In this document: positions 43,892 through 52,050 of the stretch, piece by piece
Layout: every line of letters begins with the position of its first letter
Position numbering within the stretch: position 1 is the first letter of the stretch
Origin: an uncultured Pseudodesulfovibrio sp.
GTDB taxonomy: Bacteria; Desulfobacterota; Desulfovibrionia; Desulfovibrionales; Desulfovibrionaceae
Direction of reading: 5' to 3'
NCBI RefSeq assembly: GCF_963664965.1
Contig: NZ_OY761823.1
Coordinates: 320,001-384,000 of the forward strand
DNA: 64,000 bases
Translations under genes and position numbers: made by a program
Notes under the pieces: generated by a model
Seen by the model: the letters and a program-made list of their open reading frames with translations, nothing else
The model's database searches: none
Told to the model about the DNA's origin: nothing

Positions 43892-45217
43892 GTGAAACGT
43901 CTTTCCATCTGCCTTTTCTGTCTGTTGCTGACCGTCGGAGCCTGCTCGACCAGATCAGCCACCACTCCCATCCGCGACCTGACCGACTTGCCGCAGGATG
44001 CCGGGGCATTCCACGGCCTGAACAGCGAAACGCCCCTGCTTTCACCGCAGCAGCAGGAAACGGCGTTCACCCGCTTTCTGGCCGAGCACTTCGGCCCATG
44101 GGAACGATCGCAGCCGAAACACACGGCGGACGAGGTCTTCTGGGGACTGACACGGTATGAGAACAGAACGGCCTACGGCGAAAACACCCTCCCGCTGGAT
44201 GCGAAATGGATTCAAAGGATGCGTGAGGATTCACGCGTCAAGCAGTATCCTTCCCTGCACCTCCGGGCCATTGCCGTAACCAACACGAGCATGCGGGTAC
44301 TGCCCACGCACCGTCCCGTATTCGACGACTTCGGCAAACCGGGCGAAGGCTTCCCCTTCGACTACATGCAGAACTCGCTGATACTGGCCGGCACCCCCCT
44401 GCTCGCCACGCACGTCAGCGCGGACCGGGCATGGATACTTGTCGAATCCCGCTTTGCATTCGGCTGGGTTCCGGTCCGGGATATCGGCTGGGTGGACGAC
44501 GGGTTCATCTCCATTTTCAAGACCGGCACGTATGCGGCCATCACCCGCGACGACGTGCCTGTCGCCGACGGGGACGGCAATTATCGGTTCACGGCCCACA
44601 TCGGCACCCTGCTGCCCATCATGAGAACCGGGACCGAAGGCAGCGACACCGCCCTGCTCATCCCGGCACGTACCCGCCGCGGCGATGCCGTGGCACAGGT
44701 GGCCTTCCTGCCGGAGAAAGTCCTTTCACCCGCACCCATACCAGCCACGCCGTCGAATTTCACCCGGCTCATCAACGCCATGCTGAACCGTCCCTATGGC
44801 TGGGGCGGACTGTACGAGGGACGCGACTGCTCCGCAGCCATCATGGACCTCATGGCCGCGTTCGGCATCTACCTGCCGCGCAACTCCAGCCAGCAGATCG
44901 CCGTGGGCACACTGACCGGACTGGACGGCCTGAGCCTCGAAAACAAGAAAAAGGCCATACTCGCTCAGTCCACGCCGTTCCTGACCCTTGTACGCAAACC
45001 CGGACACATCATGCTCTACATAGGGCAGCACAACGGCCAGCCCGTCATCTTTCACGCAACATGGGGACTCAAGACGAAAACACGGAAAGGATATGGTCGA
45101 AAAATCATCGGACGGGCGGTCATCACCACACTGGAACCGGGCAGGGAACTGCCGGACCTCGCCCGACCGGGCGGCATCCTGCTGGAAACGACGTCGGCCA
45201 TCAGCACACTGCCGTAA
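43892..45217 (+). CDS. Lipoprotein NlpC/P60-type peptidase with SH3 region
   Basis: 441 residues, GTG start with GGGAG 7-11 bp upstream. Lipobox TVGACS at residue ~16-20, so anchored by lipid. The middle (residues 90-275) is an SH3-like module (ITRDDVPVADGDGNYRFTAH). The C-terminal NlpC/P60 domain has the catalytic Cys in GLYEGRDCSAAIMDLM (~310), His in KPGHIMLYIGQHNG (~370) and a third polar His in VIFHATWGL (~389). It should cleave peptide cross-links of peptidoglycan (D-gamma-Glu-diamino-acid bonds). Stands alone. Confidence 0.9.
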   Translation: MKRLSICLFCLLLTVGACSTRSATTPIRDLTDLPQDAGAFHGLNSETPLLSPQQQETAFTRFLAEHFGPWERSQPKHTADEVFWGLTRYENRTAYGENTLPLDAKWIQRMREDSRVKQYPSLHLRAIAVTNTSMRVLPTHRPVFDDFGKPGEGFPFDYMQNSLILAGTPLLATHVSADRAWILVESRFAFGWVPVRDIGWVDDGFISIFKTGTYAAITRDDVPVADGDGNYRFTAHIGTLLPIMRTGTEGSDTALLIPARTRRGDAVAQVAFLPEKVLSPAPIPATPSNFTRLINAMLNRPYGWGGLYEGRDCSAAIMDLMAAFGIYLPRNSSQQIAVGTLTGLDGLSLENKKKAILAQSTPFLTLVRKPGHIMLYIGQHNGQPVIFHATWGLKTKTRKGYGRKIIGRAVITTLEPGRELPDLARPGGILLETTSAISTLP

Positions 45218-45339
45218 AAGGAACCGAAACAGCGTCCGTTTTTTGACCGTTTCGTACTGATCCCGCAAACCACAGTCCCGACCCGGCCTGATTTCCTGAG
45301 GAAACGCACTGCGGGAACAGGTTATGCATCGGTTCGGGC

Positions 45340-46086
45340 ATGAAACGTCCACTGCTCCGCAACTGCATACTCACGGCATCCGTGCTCATCCTGCCCGGTT
45401 GTCTCGCCATCAACGCCCTGCTCGGGGTGGCGGGCATCATGGGGTCCGGCCCGCTCCAATATGCCGGAACCGTCTATTCGGTCGGGGAATACACGTATGA
45501 ATATGCAGTGAATGACCGCACACCGGACGAGGTCATCGAGCACAAACTGGCGTGGCTCCTGCCCGAAGAGCAACCCGAGACCCCACTCCCGTCCCAACCG
45601 CAGATACACTATGCCGACACCGCGGATGATTTGAAAATGACTGCGAAAGCAGAGCCAGCTTCACGCCCCCCCTTACCACGCATTTCCGGCAGAGAAACAA
45701 ATCCCGTCGAAGTACCGCCGATCATCGTGGCCTCGGCTCCCGCCATACAACAGATCACACCCACCTCCCCGTCCCCGAAGCGAATCCGGCCGGTTCAGAT
45801 TCGCCGGAAAACATCCGGGCACACCTACATCGAACGCACGCCCGATCCGCTTCAACAGAAGCTGGCCCGCCTGAACCAGACCCTGCGCCTTGCGGAACAG
45901 ATGGCCGCACGCGAACCCGCGTCCGGCATCCGCTGTTCCGTTTCGAGCGAGAGCCCCGGACAGACGCACGGCATCAACGGTTCGTGGTCCATCCGGCACA
46001 CCGTCATGCAGCACGCCCCGGCCCCCGGTCCCATGACCGAACGCACAACGGAGATTCAAAACACACCGCCGGTTCAAGGCACATAA
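45340..46086 (+). CDS. Uncharacterised lipoprotein
   Basis: 248 residues. Lipobox ILPGCLAI (Cys 21), a short hydrophobic stretch and a conserved-looking block GPLQYAGTVYSVGEYTYEYA, then a long Pro-, Arg- and Thr-rich region that should be unstructured and could span towards the wall. No catalytic motif. The ribosome-binding site is weak. It follows the NlpC/P60 lipoprotein on the same strand after 122 bp; related envelope work is plausible. Confidence 0.68.
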   Translation: MKRPLLRNCILTASVLILPGCLAINALLGVAGIMGSGPLQYAGTVYSVGEYTYEYAVNDRTPDEVIEHKLAWLLPEEQPETPLPSQPQIHYADTADDLKMTAKAEPASRPPLPRISGRETNPVEVPPIIVASAPAIQQITPTSPSPKRIRPVQIRRKTSGHTYIERTPDPLQQKLARLNQTLRLAEQMAAREPASGIRCSVSSESPGQTHGINGSWSIRHTVMQHAPAPGPMTERTTEIQNTPPVQGT

Positions 46087-46118
46087 CCTCCCGGACATGT
46101 CCGGCGCACTCCCGACCG

Positions 46119-46355
46119 CTACCCCTCTCCTTCATCAGGGAAAAAAGCCCCTTTGAAACGGTATTCATTGAGGTGCAGGTCCCGTTGCTCCCGCAGCCAC
46201 CGCTTCAAATCGTCCGGCAGGGCACGCCACGTTCCCCGAATTTCCCGTTTCCATGCGGGCAACCCGTAATCCTTGACCAATTCATGCATGTTTTTCGGAT
46301 TTTCCCCGACCGCCTCACAGATATTGCGCGCCCCCTTTAGGCAGAAATTGTCCAT
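46119..46355 (-). CDS. Small phage-associated protein
   Basis: 78 residues from the ATG at 46355, which is preceded by GGGAGGGGG. Helical and basic: GENPKNMHELVKDYGLPAWK and LPDDLKRWLREQRDLHLNEY. NMHELVKDYGLPAWKR suggests a helix-turn-helix-like recognition unit of small phage regulators, but this is weak. It overlaps the end of the DUF5675 gene by 19 bp, so it is translationally coupled. Confidence 0.55.
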   Translation of the reverse strand: MDNFCLKGARNICEAVGENPKNMHELVKDYGLPAWKREIRGTWRALPDDLKRWLREQRDLHLNEYRFKGAFFPDEGEG

Positions 46356-46768
46356 TCCCCCTCCCCACAGCTCTCCCGCACGACAAAATTGAACCCGCCA
46401 CAATCGCCGCACTGCGCCATGAAACGATCCACCGTCCGCCCGGAATCCAGAATGGCCCGATCACCACGGAGCTGCCCGAACCGACTGCCAAGCAGCACGC
46501 AGCCATGCGTGTCGCCAGTCACGTTCCCCTTGTGAAAAAGAATGTGGCTTCGTTCCGGCACGTCACACACCTCATAGGTCGCACCGAAGCGAGGTGACTC
46601 CACTCGACGACAGGCGTATCGCCCCGCCGGAATACAGGAGACATCGCGAACATTACCATTATCCGGCGGCTCCAAGGTAACGCAAAAGACCTGCCCGTTC
46701 AGACGCAGTACGCCGAACGTGCCTTCCGATCCCTTTTCAAGACGAATAAGTTCTACAGTATCAATCAT
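46337..46768 (-). CDS. DUF5675-family phage-like protein
   Basis: 143 residues: LIRLEKGSEGTFGVLRLNGQ, PAGRYACRR, HILFHKGNVTGDTHGCVLLG and FNFVVRE. Such proteins occur in prophages and phage-like clusters; their activity is unknown, and the HxGN/HGC arrangement hints at a hydrolase-like site. It is transcribed away from the S24 repressor gene, with a palindromic operator in the 155 bp between them. Confidence 0.72.
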   Translation of the reverse strand: MIDTVELIRLEKGSEGTFGVLRLNGQVFCVTLEPPDNGNVRDVSCIPAGRYACRRVESPRFGATYEVCDVPERSHILFHKGNVTGDTHGCVLLGSRFGQLRGDRAILDSGRTVDRFMAQCGDCGGFNFVVRESCGEGEWTISA

Positions 46769-46822
46769 ATATAACCTCCAGCAATTCAGTCTTTTTCTTT
46801 TGGCCGGCCGTTTTTATAGACA

Positions 46823-46843
46823 GTTGACTAATTGCTAGTCAAC
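46823..46843. promoter_or_regulatory. Inverted-repeat operator between the phage genes and the repressor
   Basis: GTTGACTA-ATTGC-TAGTCAAC, perfect 8-bp arms. Nearby is a direct repeat TTGCCAATT (about 46850 and 46869). Position and symmetry fit the binding site of the adjacent S24-type regulator. Confidence 0.65.
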
Positions 46844-46923
46844 CTTTTTTGCCAATTATCTTTAGACATTTGCCAATTTTCGTGTACACCATTCGTAACA
46901 CTGACTTATTCAAAGGAAGAAAC

Positions 46924-47669
46924 ATGGGATTCACCGACGATGTCCGGGAAGCACTCATCAACCGCATTGGAAAAGGAAAACGTTTTCCCAACAACAAACG
47001 GATGGCAGACGAACTGGGCGTGGACCCGTCGCAGCTCAACCGATTCCTGAAAAAGGAGCGCGGTCTCAATGCCGATTCCCTTGGACACATCTTGACAAGG
47101 TAGGGGCCACCCTTGCCTTTGACGACGAAGCCACCGACGCGGCAAGGGACGTGTGTCTCTGCCTGCCGGGAGAAAATCACACCGGTCCCGGCACACCCAA
47201 TCTGCGTCCCGAGGACTACCTCGCAGTTCCGGTCATCCCCATGGCACTGGCCGCCACATGTGGGAATATCCCGGACGACAGGATAAACGGTTGGATGTTC
47301 GTCTGGCGTCAGCAGCAATCCTTTCGGACAGGGAACAACCTTGTGGCCGTGGAAACCGGCAGCAGGGATCTCGCCATGGCTCCGACACTGCATCCCGGCG
47401 ACATGGTGCTGATCGACCGCAACGACCACACCCCGTCTCCCGCAGGAAAAATCGTGCTGATGCACACGCCCGCCCCGGATGGGCAGGCCATGATCCGCCG
47501 CGTGAGCACCCGTCAGCTTGACGACGATCTGGAACTCGTATTCTATTCGGATGACAATCGACAGTTCCCGCCCGTCACGTATAGTCTGAAGCAGGACTTT
47601 CACGGTGACATCACGCAGGCCATACGCGGCAGCGTGGCATGGGCATGGAGCGACCTGTCACAAAAATAG
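46924..47669 (+). pseudogene. Frameshifted HTH-S24 phage-type repressor
   Basis: The N-terminal HTH (MGFTDDVREALINRIGKGKR, MADELGVDPSQLNRFLKK, LNADSLGHIL) has a good AAAGGAAG site. After GHIL the frame meets TAG at 47101, whereas a -1 shift there restores DKVGATLAFDDEATDAARDV and reads on to 47669 through an S24 peptidase-like domain (PTLHPGDMVLIDRNDHTPSP and SVAWAWSDLSQK). A single missing base (ATCCTTGAC to ATCTTGAC) explains it. The autoproteolysis Ser of S24 (SM-PT) is Ala here (AMAPT) and the Lys is Arg, so the ancestor was not a cleavable repressor. Sequencing error is possible. Confidence 0.8.
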
Positions 47670-47692
47670 GCCTTTCTACCCAAGGGGCACGC

Positions 47693-48685
47693 ATGGATAC
47701 AATCAAACGCCATTTCCCGGCAGTCTGCCGAACCGCAGCAGTCATCCTCTGCCTGCTGACAGCGGCCCCGGCATGGTGCGCCGACGCTTCCGGCCAGAAG
47801 CTGCTGAACGACGACATACTGGCACTGGCCGGTAAACTGGGCTGCAAGGACAAGGCAACCCGCACAGCGGCTCTGGCCCGACTGCGGCAAAAGGGGCAAT
47901 CCGCCATGTCCGGCCTGATGAACATCCCGGATGACGCCCCGGTCTCCCGTCGCCGTGGGGCGATCATCGGCATGGCTTCGCTTCCCCTTGCCGAACTCGG
48001 CACAAACCGCTACATCTCGGCCCTCGCTGACGAAGACACGGCTGTACGCAGCCTTGCCGCACACGCACTGGCCATTGTCGGCCCATCGGCCGCCCCCGAA
48101 ACCGCGGCCCAGCTCGGAAGCAGCGACCCCAAGGTGCGCGGTGCAGCAGCCTACGCGCTGAAACTCATGGGGAAACACAGCGTCCCCGCACTGGTCGGCA
48201 TTCTTTCAAGCGAAGACATGTACGCCCGCTCAAAAGCGGCATGGCTTCTGGGCCGCATGGGGCACGAAGCGCTCCCCGCAGTTCCGGCGCTCATCGCAGC
48301 CCTTGAAGGAGGAGATGCCCGAGTCATGCACGTCGTGGCCGAAGCCGTTGACCTCATCGGAGCAGACCCGGGCCTCGTGTTCCAGCATCTCATTCTCATC
48401 GGCGTCCGCCCCGGCTGCCCCAAGGCCCGGATAGGCTCACAGGCCACGCCGACACTGGTACGGCTGCTTTCGCGTCCGGGAACGCCTCTGGGCCAGACCG
48501 CGTTCCACGCCCTTGCAGCCATCGGCCCACCAGCCAAGGCGGCACTTCTCGAAGCGGTGAAAACCGGGTCACCAAGCCAGCGGACAGCATCAGCGCTGCT
48601 GCTTGTAGACATGGACCCTGACATGGCCCTGATATTGCCCGACGACCTGCGCTCCTCCCTTGCCGGAGCCAAGCGCCAACCATAA
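47693..48685 (+). CDS. Exported HEAT-repeat protein
   Basis: 330 residues. Signal peptide (cleavage near APAWCADA, residue 27) followed by HEAT/PBS-type helical repeats: EDTAVRSLAAHALAIVG, DPKVRGAAAYALKLMG, EDMYARSKAAWLLGRMG and LGQTAFHALAAIG. These form a solenoid for protein binding, outside the cytoplasm. The start at 47693 is preferred because GGGGCAC precedes it and the signal peptide begins there. It starts 24 bp after the broken repressor; the next gene follows 12 bp later. Confidence 0.82.
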   Translation: MDTIKRHFPAVCRTAAVILCLLTAAPAWCADASGQKLLNDDILALAGKLGCKDKATRTAALARLRQKGQSAMSGLMNIPDDAPVSRRRGAIIGMASLPLAELGTNRYISALADEDTAVRSLAAHALAIVGPSAAPETAAQLGSSDPKVRGAAAYALKLMGKHSVPALVGILSSEDMYARSKAAWLLGRMGHEALPAVPALIAALEGGDARVMHVVAEAVDLIGADPGLVFQHLILIGVRPGCPKARIGSQATPTLVRLLSRPGTPLGQTAFHALAAIGPPAKAALLEAVKTGSPSQRTASALLLVDMDPDMALILPDDLRSSLAGAKRQP

Positions 48686-48697
48686 AAGGAGATACCA

Positions 48698-49099
48698 ATG
48701 CCCAAACTCATTTATGCCCTCATGTGCGCCGACCTGCTCATAGACAAGGAATCCAGCAGCACTTCATTCATCCGCACCATTGAACACGCAGTGGTCCCGG
48801 AGATGCCCTCGGTGCTCCCGCCGGTCTACTTCGCCAGCCTGTGGGACCTCGAAGGAAACAACGACCAGCCGTTCACCCTGTCACTGTCGCTCACCCCGCC
48901 CGACGGAGAGCCTGTGACCCTCGGCATTCAGGAAGTCGCACCCACCGGCACCATGCTCCACAAAATGAACTTTCAGCTTCCCGGACTGAAAGTGGAGTCC
49001 GAAGGGAAGCACGTGGTTTCCGTGGCGGTCAAACACGGCAACGACTGGGTGACCATGGCTGAACTGCCGATTTTCGTTTTCCTCGCGAACAACGCGTAA
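48698..49099 (+). CDS. DUF6941-like small protein
   Basis: 133 residues, no signal peptide. Predominantly beta: MPKLIYALMCADLLIDKESS, STSFIRTIEHAVVPEMPSVL, VYFASLWDLEGNN and HGNDWVTMAELPIFVFL. The opening pattern (alMCxDlLIDkes...tSfirtIeh) fits the DUF6941 family as remembered; function unknown. AAAAGGAGATAC lies just before the ATG. Co-transcribed with the HEAT gene and ended by a strong terminator. Confidence 0.65.
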   Translation: MPKLIYALMCADLLIDKESSSTSFIRTIEHAVVPEMPSVLPPVYFASLWDLEGNNDQPFTLSLSLTPPDGEPVTLGIQEVAPTGTMLHKMNFQLPGLKVESEGKHVVSVAVKHGNDWVTMAELPIFVFLANNA

Positions 49100-49113
49100 C
49101 ACCAGCCAAGCGC

Positions 49114-49150
49114 AAAAGGCCCCGGACGCAAAAGTCCGGGGCCTTTTTTT
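49114..49150 (+). terminator. Rho-independent terminator
   Basis: AAAGGCCCCGGAC-GCAAAA-GTCCGGGGCCTTT followed by a long T-run. Confidence 0.92.
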
Positions 49151-49429
49151 GTTTTTTTCACTCCCGATGCACACAGATCCGGCTCACTCCCACTCCATTG
49201 AAAAATGCCTTTTCAGGCACAAAAAAATTTCCTCTTTTTTGCAAAAACTTTAAATTTTATTTTTTAAATTTTTCAAAGTAAAATAGGGCATTACGTATAA
49301 AATTTGTTCGTTTTTTACTGGACTTTAATCACCCCACTCCCTACCTTTGCATCACATTTTCTATAACTATAGAACAACAACTTTTTCCATCCGTTTTTGA
49401 TGGAAAGAACAAATACAAGAAGGGAAAAG
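49151..49429. other. AT-rich intergenic segment
   Basis: Contains A/T tracts (49205-49275) and no gene. It probably holds the promoter of the small gene at 49430; no clear -35/-10 pair was assigned. Confidence 0.45.
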
Positions 49430-49609
49430 ATGAGTGGAGCGATAGTGATTATGAGAGACGAAGAAGGCCGTCTGCCGACCAGTCACGAACTGCGGCTGGC
49501 AGGTTTCGCAGTCTCGACCGCAGTAGCGGTGAAACAGAAAAATTCAGAGGATGAAACCAGAAAAAGGGAGACAGAAACAATGCCGCCTCCAGCCCTGGTT
49601 TCCGGCTGA
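49430..49609 (+). CDS. Small uncharacterised protein
   Basis: 59 residues: MSGAIVIMRDEEGRLPTSHE, LRLAGFAVSTAVAVK and a charged tail. AGAAGGGAAA precedes the ATG. An ATG 33 bp earlier is in frame but lacks a site. No known family. The AT-rich leader and the good ribosome-binding site favour expression, but length makes it uncertain. Confidence 0.5.
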   Translation: MSGAIVIMRDEEGRLPTSHELRLAGFAVSTAVAVKQKNSEDETRKRETETMPPPALVSG

Positions 49610-49628
49610 AGGCGGCGCGGTCAAAACT

Positions 49629-50432
49629 TTACAGGATGTCGGAATACCCCTCAAGAGCTTCCTCAACCCCCATATTTTCATGGACGATCCGGTTCAACAC
49701 TTCAACCAGACGAATGGTGTCATGATGCTGGAACACATTGCGGCCGACAGACAATCCTGCGCCGCCCGCGTCAATGGAAGCTCTCACCATATTGAGAAAA
49801 TCCCGTGTGGATTCCATTTTCGCACCACCGGCGATGACCACGGGCACACAGGCACAGTCAACGACCCGTGCAAAGCTTTCCGCATCGCCGGTATAGTTGA
49901 CCTTGACCACATCCGCCCCGAGTTCCGCTCCCACACGGGCACAGTGTTCCACGGCCTTCGGATCATACTCGTCGCTCACTTTAGGGCCACGCGCGTACAC
50001 CATCGCCAGCAGCGGCATGCCCCATTCCGAAGCCGAAGCTGCCACGCGGCCGAGATCGCTGAGCATCTGCCCTTCTGCCTCGTCACCCAGATTCACATGG
50101 ACGCTGACACCGTCAGCGCCGAGTCGGATGGCTTCCTCCACAGTCGTCACCAACCGCTTCACATTGGGAAGCGGAGAAAGACAGGTGCCGGCCGAAAGAT
50201 GAACGATACAGCCGAAATCCCGCCCCTGCATGCGATGCCCGAGCTTGACCTGTCCCTTGTGAACCAATCCGGCGTTGGCACCGCCCGCCACGAGGTCGGT
50301 CACGGTGTCACGCATCTTCTCAAGCCCTGCGATGGGACCGACGGTCACACCATGGTCCATGGGCACGATGATCGTGCGATGGGTATTGCGATTGAATATC
50401 CTTTCCAAACGTATGGCTTTGCCAATGTGCAT
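49629..50432 (-). CDS. 2-amino-3,7-dideoxy-D-threo-hept-6-ulosonate (ADH) synthase
   Basis: 267 residues, class I aldolase (FbaB/LacD-like) barrel: [20 protein letters not shown] at the start, [13 protein letters not shown], the Schiff-base Lys in [14 protein letters not shown] (near 180) and [21 protein letters not shown] and VVKVNYTG together fit the archaeal/desulfovibrio enzyme that condenses 6-deoxy-5-ketofructose 1-phosphate with aspartate semialdehyde towards dehydroquinate (EC 2.2.1.10). The class I fructose-bisphosphate aldolase annotation is the alternative. Start at 50432 with GAGGTACAGA before it. Divergent from the HDOD gene. Confidence 0.85.
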   Translation of the reverse strand: MHIGKAIRLERIFNRNTHRTIIVPMDHGVTVGPIAGLEKMRDTVTDLVAGGANAGLVHKGQVKLGHRMQGRDFGCIVHLSAGTCLSPLPNVKRLVTTVEEAIRLGADGVSVHVNLGDEAEGQMLSDLGRVAASASEWGMPLLAMVYARGPKVSDEYDPKAVEHCARVGAELGADVVKVNYTGDAESFARVVDCACVPVVIAGGAKMESTRDFLNMVRASIDAGGAGLSVGRNVFQHHDTIRLVEVLNRIVHENMGVEEALEGYSDIL

Positions 50433-50574
50433 TCTGTACCTCGTTATCGATCCACGCTCAATCGAGCGAATTACTGACGCGCTTCCATTTGTTGAGCATG
50501 ACATAATACAGTCGGCAAAAAGATGAAAGGGAAATTGAATCAGGCGCGTCCGGGTGCACTATTCCCTGAAAAGG

Positions 50575-50603
50575 TTGACTGATCATCTCTATGTACTTAC
50601 TGT
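50575..50603 (+). promoter_or_regulatory. Possible sigma-70 promoter of the HDOD gene
   Basis: TTGACT, a 17-bp spacer and TACTGT, 63 bp before the start codon. Both boxes deviate from consensus by one to two bases. Confidence 0.4.
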
Positions 50604-50665
50604 TGAAACCGTTTGAAACAGGGAACCTCAAGAGCGGCATTGCAAACGGCGGGACAAGGATACAC

Positions 50666-51925
50666 ATGAACGACGACAGAACCTACGAAAGCATATTCAT
50701 CGCCAGACAACCTGTTTTCGACGCACAGAATGAAACCTGGGGCTACATGATGCTGTTCCGGGACAGTCAGGACGCCGACCGGGCCATATTCAGCGACGAC
50801 TCCGAAGCGACCATGAATCTGGTGGCGAACCTCCCCCTGTGCGGAGGACTCGGCGGCACCCATTCCCGGCTCATGATCCACTTCACCCCCGAGGACATCA
50901 TTCGCGGCATTCCGCTTGCCGTACCGTGGCCCAACACCGTCATCATCCTCAACGAGCTTGATGCCCCGTCTCAGCCGCTCCTCACCGCGCTCGAAGATCT
51001 CAAGGCCGAAGGTTACGAACTGGCCATCAACAACTTCGAAGGCCGCCCGGGTTGCGAAAAGCTCTCCGAAATGGCGGACATCTTCATCGTGGACATCAGC
51101 GGAAAGGACGAGGACGCCCTGCATTTCATCGTGGCCAAGAGCATGAAATTCGGTTCTCAACAGCTCATTGCCAAACGCGTGGAAACCGCCGAAGACCTGG
51201 CCCTTGCCAAGGATGCGAACTTCTCGCACTTCCACGGCTTCTTCTTCAAGCGGCCCCTCACCGAATCCGGACGCAAGATATCCTCATCCGAAATCACACG
51301 GCTCAAACTGTTTGAAATCATCGAAAAGGAAGAGCCGGATTTCGACGCCCTCGCACCCGCAATCGAAGCGGACGTCGCCATCAGTTACCGGCTGCTCAAT
51401 TTTCTCAATTCCGCCAATTTCAGCTTTGCCACCACCATCATCTCCATTCGTCAGGCCGTGGTGCTCGCCGGTTGGAAACCCATCCGCAATTGGCTGCGGC
51501 TCATCATCCTCACGGACATGACGCCGTCTGAAAAAAGCCAGGAGCTGTCCTATATCTCGGCCCACCGCGCCAAGCTGTTCGAAACAGCGGCCCTCGGCGG
51601 CGGTTACGAGGACGAATCCGACAAACTCTTCATGCTCGGCCTGTTCTCGCTGCTTGACGCCATGCTCGACATGGACATGAAAGACGTGGTCAAGCACCTG
51701 CCCGTGGACGACCAGATCAAGGCGGCGCTCTGCTCCAAGAAAAACCGGTACACCCCGTGGCTCGAACTGGCGCACGCCATTGAAAACTCGGACTGGGACG
51801 AAGTGGGCAACAAGGCCAAGGCACTCAACCTGCTGCCCGGAACCGTTGCCGTCAGCTACCAGCACGCATTCACCTGGGCCGACTCCTTTTTCAGTTCGGA
51901 AAAAAGCGACACGCCGGTGCAGTAG
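50666..51925 (+). CDS. EAL/HDOD (YuxH-type) signalling protein with degenerate EAL
   Basis: 419 residues, cytoplasmic. The N-terminal EAL-like domain (residues 8-190: FIARQPVFDAQNETWGYMML, LNELDAPSQPLLTALEDLKA) lacks the E-A/V-L catalytic metal site, so it should not degrade c-di-GMP but could bind it. The C-terminal HDOD domain (200-400: SEITRLKLFEIIEKEEPDFD, ISYRLLNFLNSANFSFATTI, RQAVVLAGWKPIRNWLRLII) recruits partners. Such two-domain proteins regulate c-di-GMP- or two-component-linked behaviours. ATG at 50666 has ACAAGGA 9 bp upstream. A terminator follows. Confidence 0.88.
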   Translation: MNDDRTYESIFIARQPVFDAQNETWGYMMLFRDSQDADRAIFSDDSEATMNLVANLPLCGGLGGTHSRLMIHFTPEDIIRGIPLAVPWPNTVIILNELDAPSQPLLTALEDLKAEGYELAINNFEGRPGCEKLSEMADIFIVDISGKDEDALHFIVAKSMKFGSQQLIAKRVETAEDLALAKDANFSHFHGFFFKRPLTESGRKISSSEITRLKLFEIIEKEEPDFDALAPAIEADVAISYRLLNFLNSANFSFATTIISIRQAVVLAGWKPIRNWLRLIILTDMTPSEKSQELSYISAHRAKLFETAALGGGYEDESDKLFMLGLFSLLDAMLDMDMKDVVKHLPVDDQIKAALCSKKNRYTPWLELAHAIENSDWDEVGNKAKALNLLPGTVAVSYQHAFTWADSFFSSEKSDTPVQ

Positions 51926-51947
51926 CATCATCCTGATTCTGCATTCC

Positions 51948-51975
51948 AAAGCCCCTGTTCGCAGGGGCTTTTTTT
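51948..51975 (+). terminator. Rho-independent terminator
   Basis: AAAGCCCCTG-TTCG-CAGGGGCTTT followed by T-run. Confidence 0.88.
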
Positions 51976-52050
51976 ATAGCTCATGAAGCTCTCCCCCCTT
52001 GCCCGCATTCGCCATTCCGTTCTACATGAGGGGAAACACCGGAGACCAGC

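Noticed and set aside
46823..46843. Rho-independent terminator for the phage genes
   Set aside because: The palindrome lies upstream of both divergent genes and has a short spacer; an operator explains the position better.
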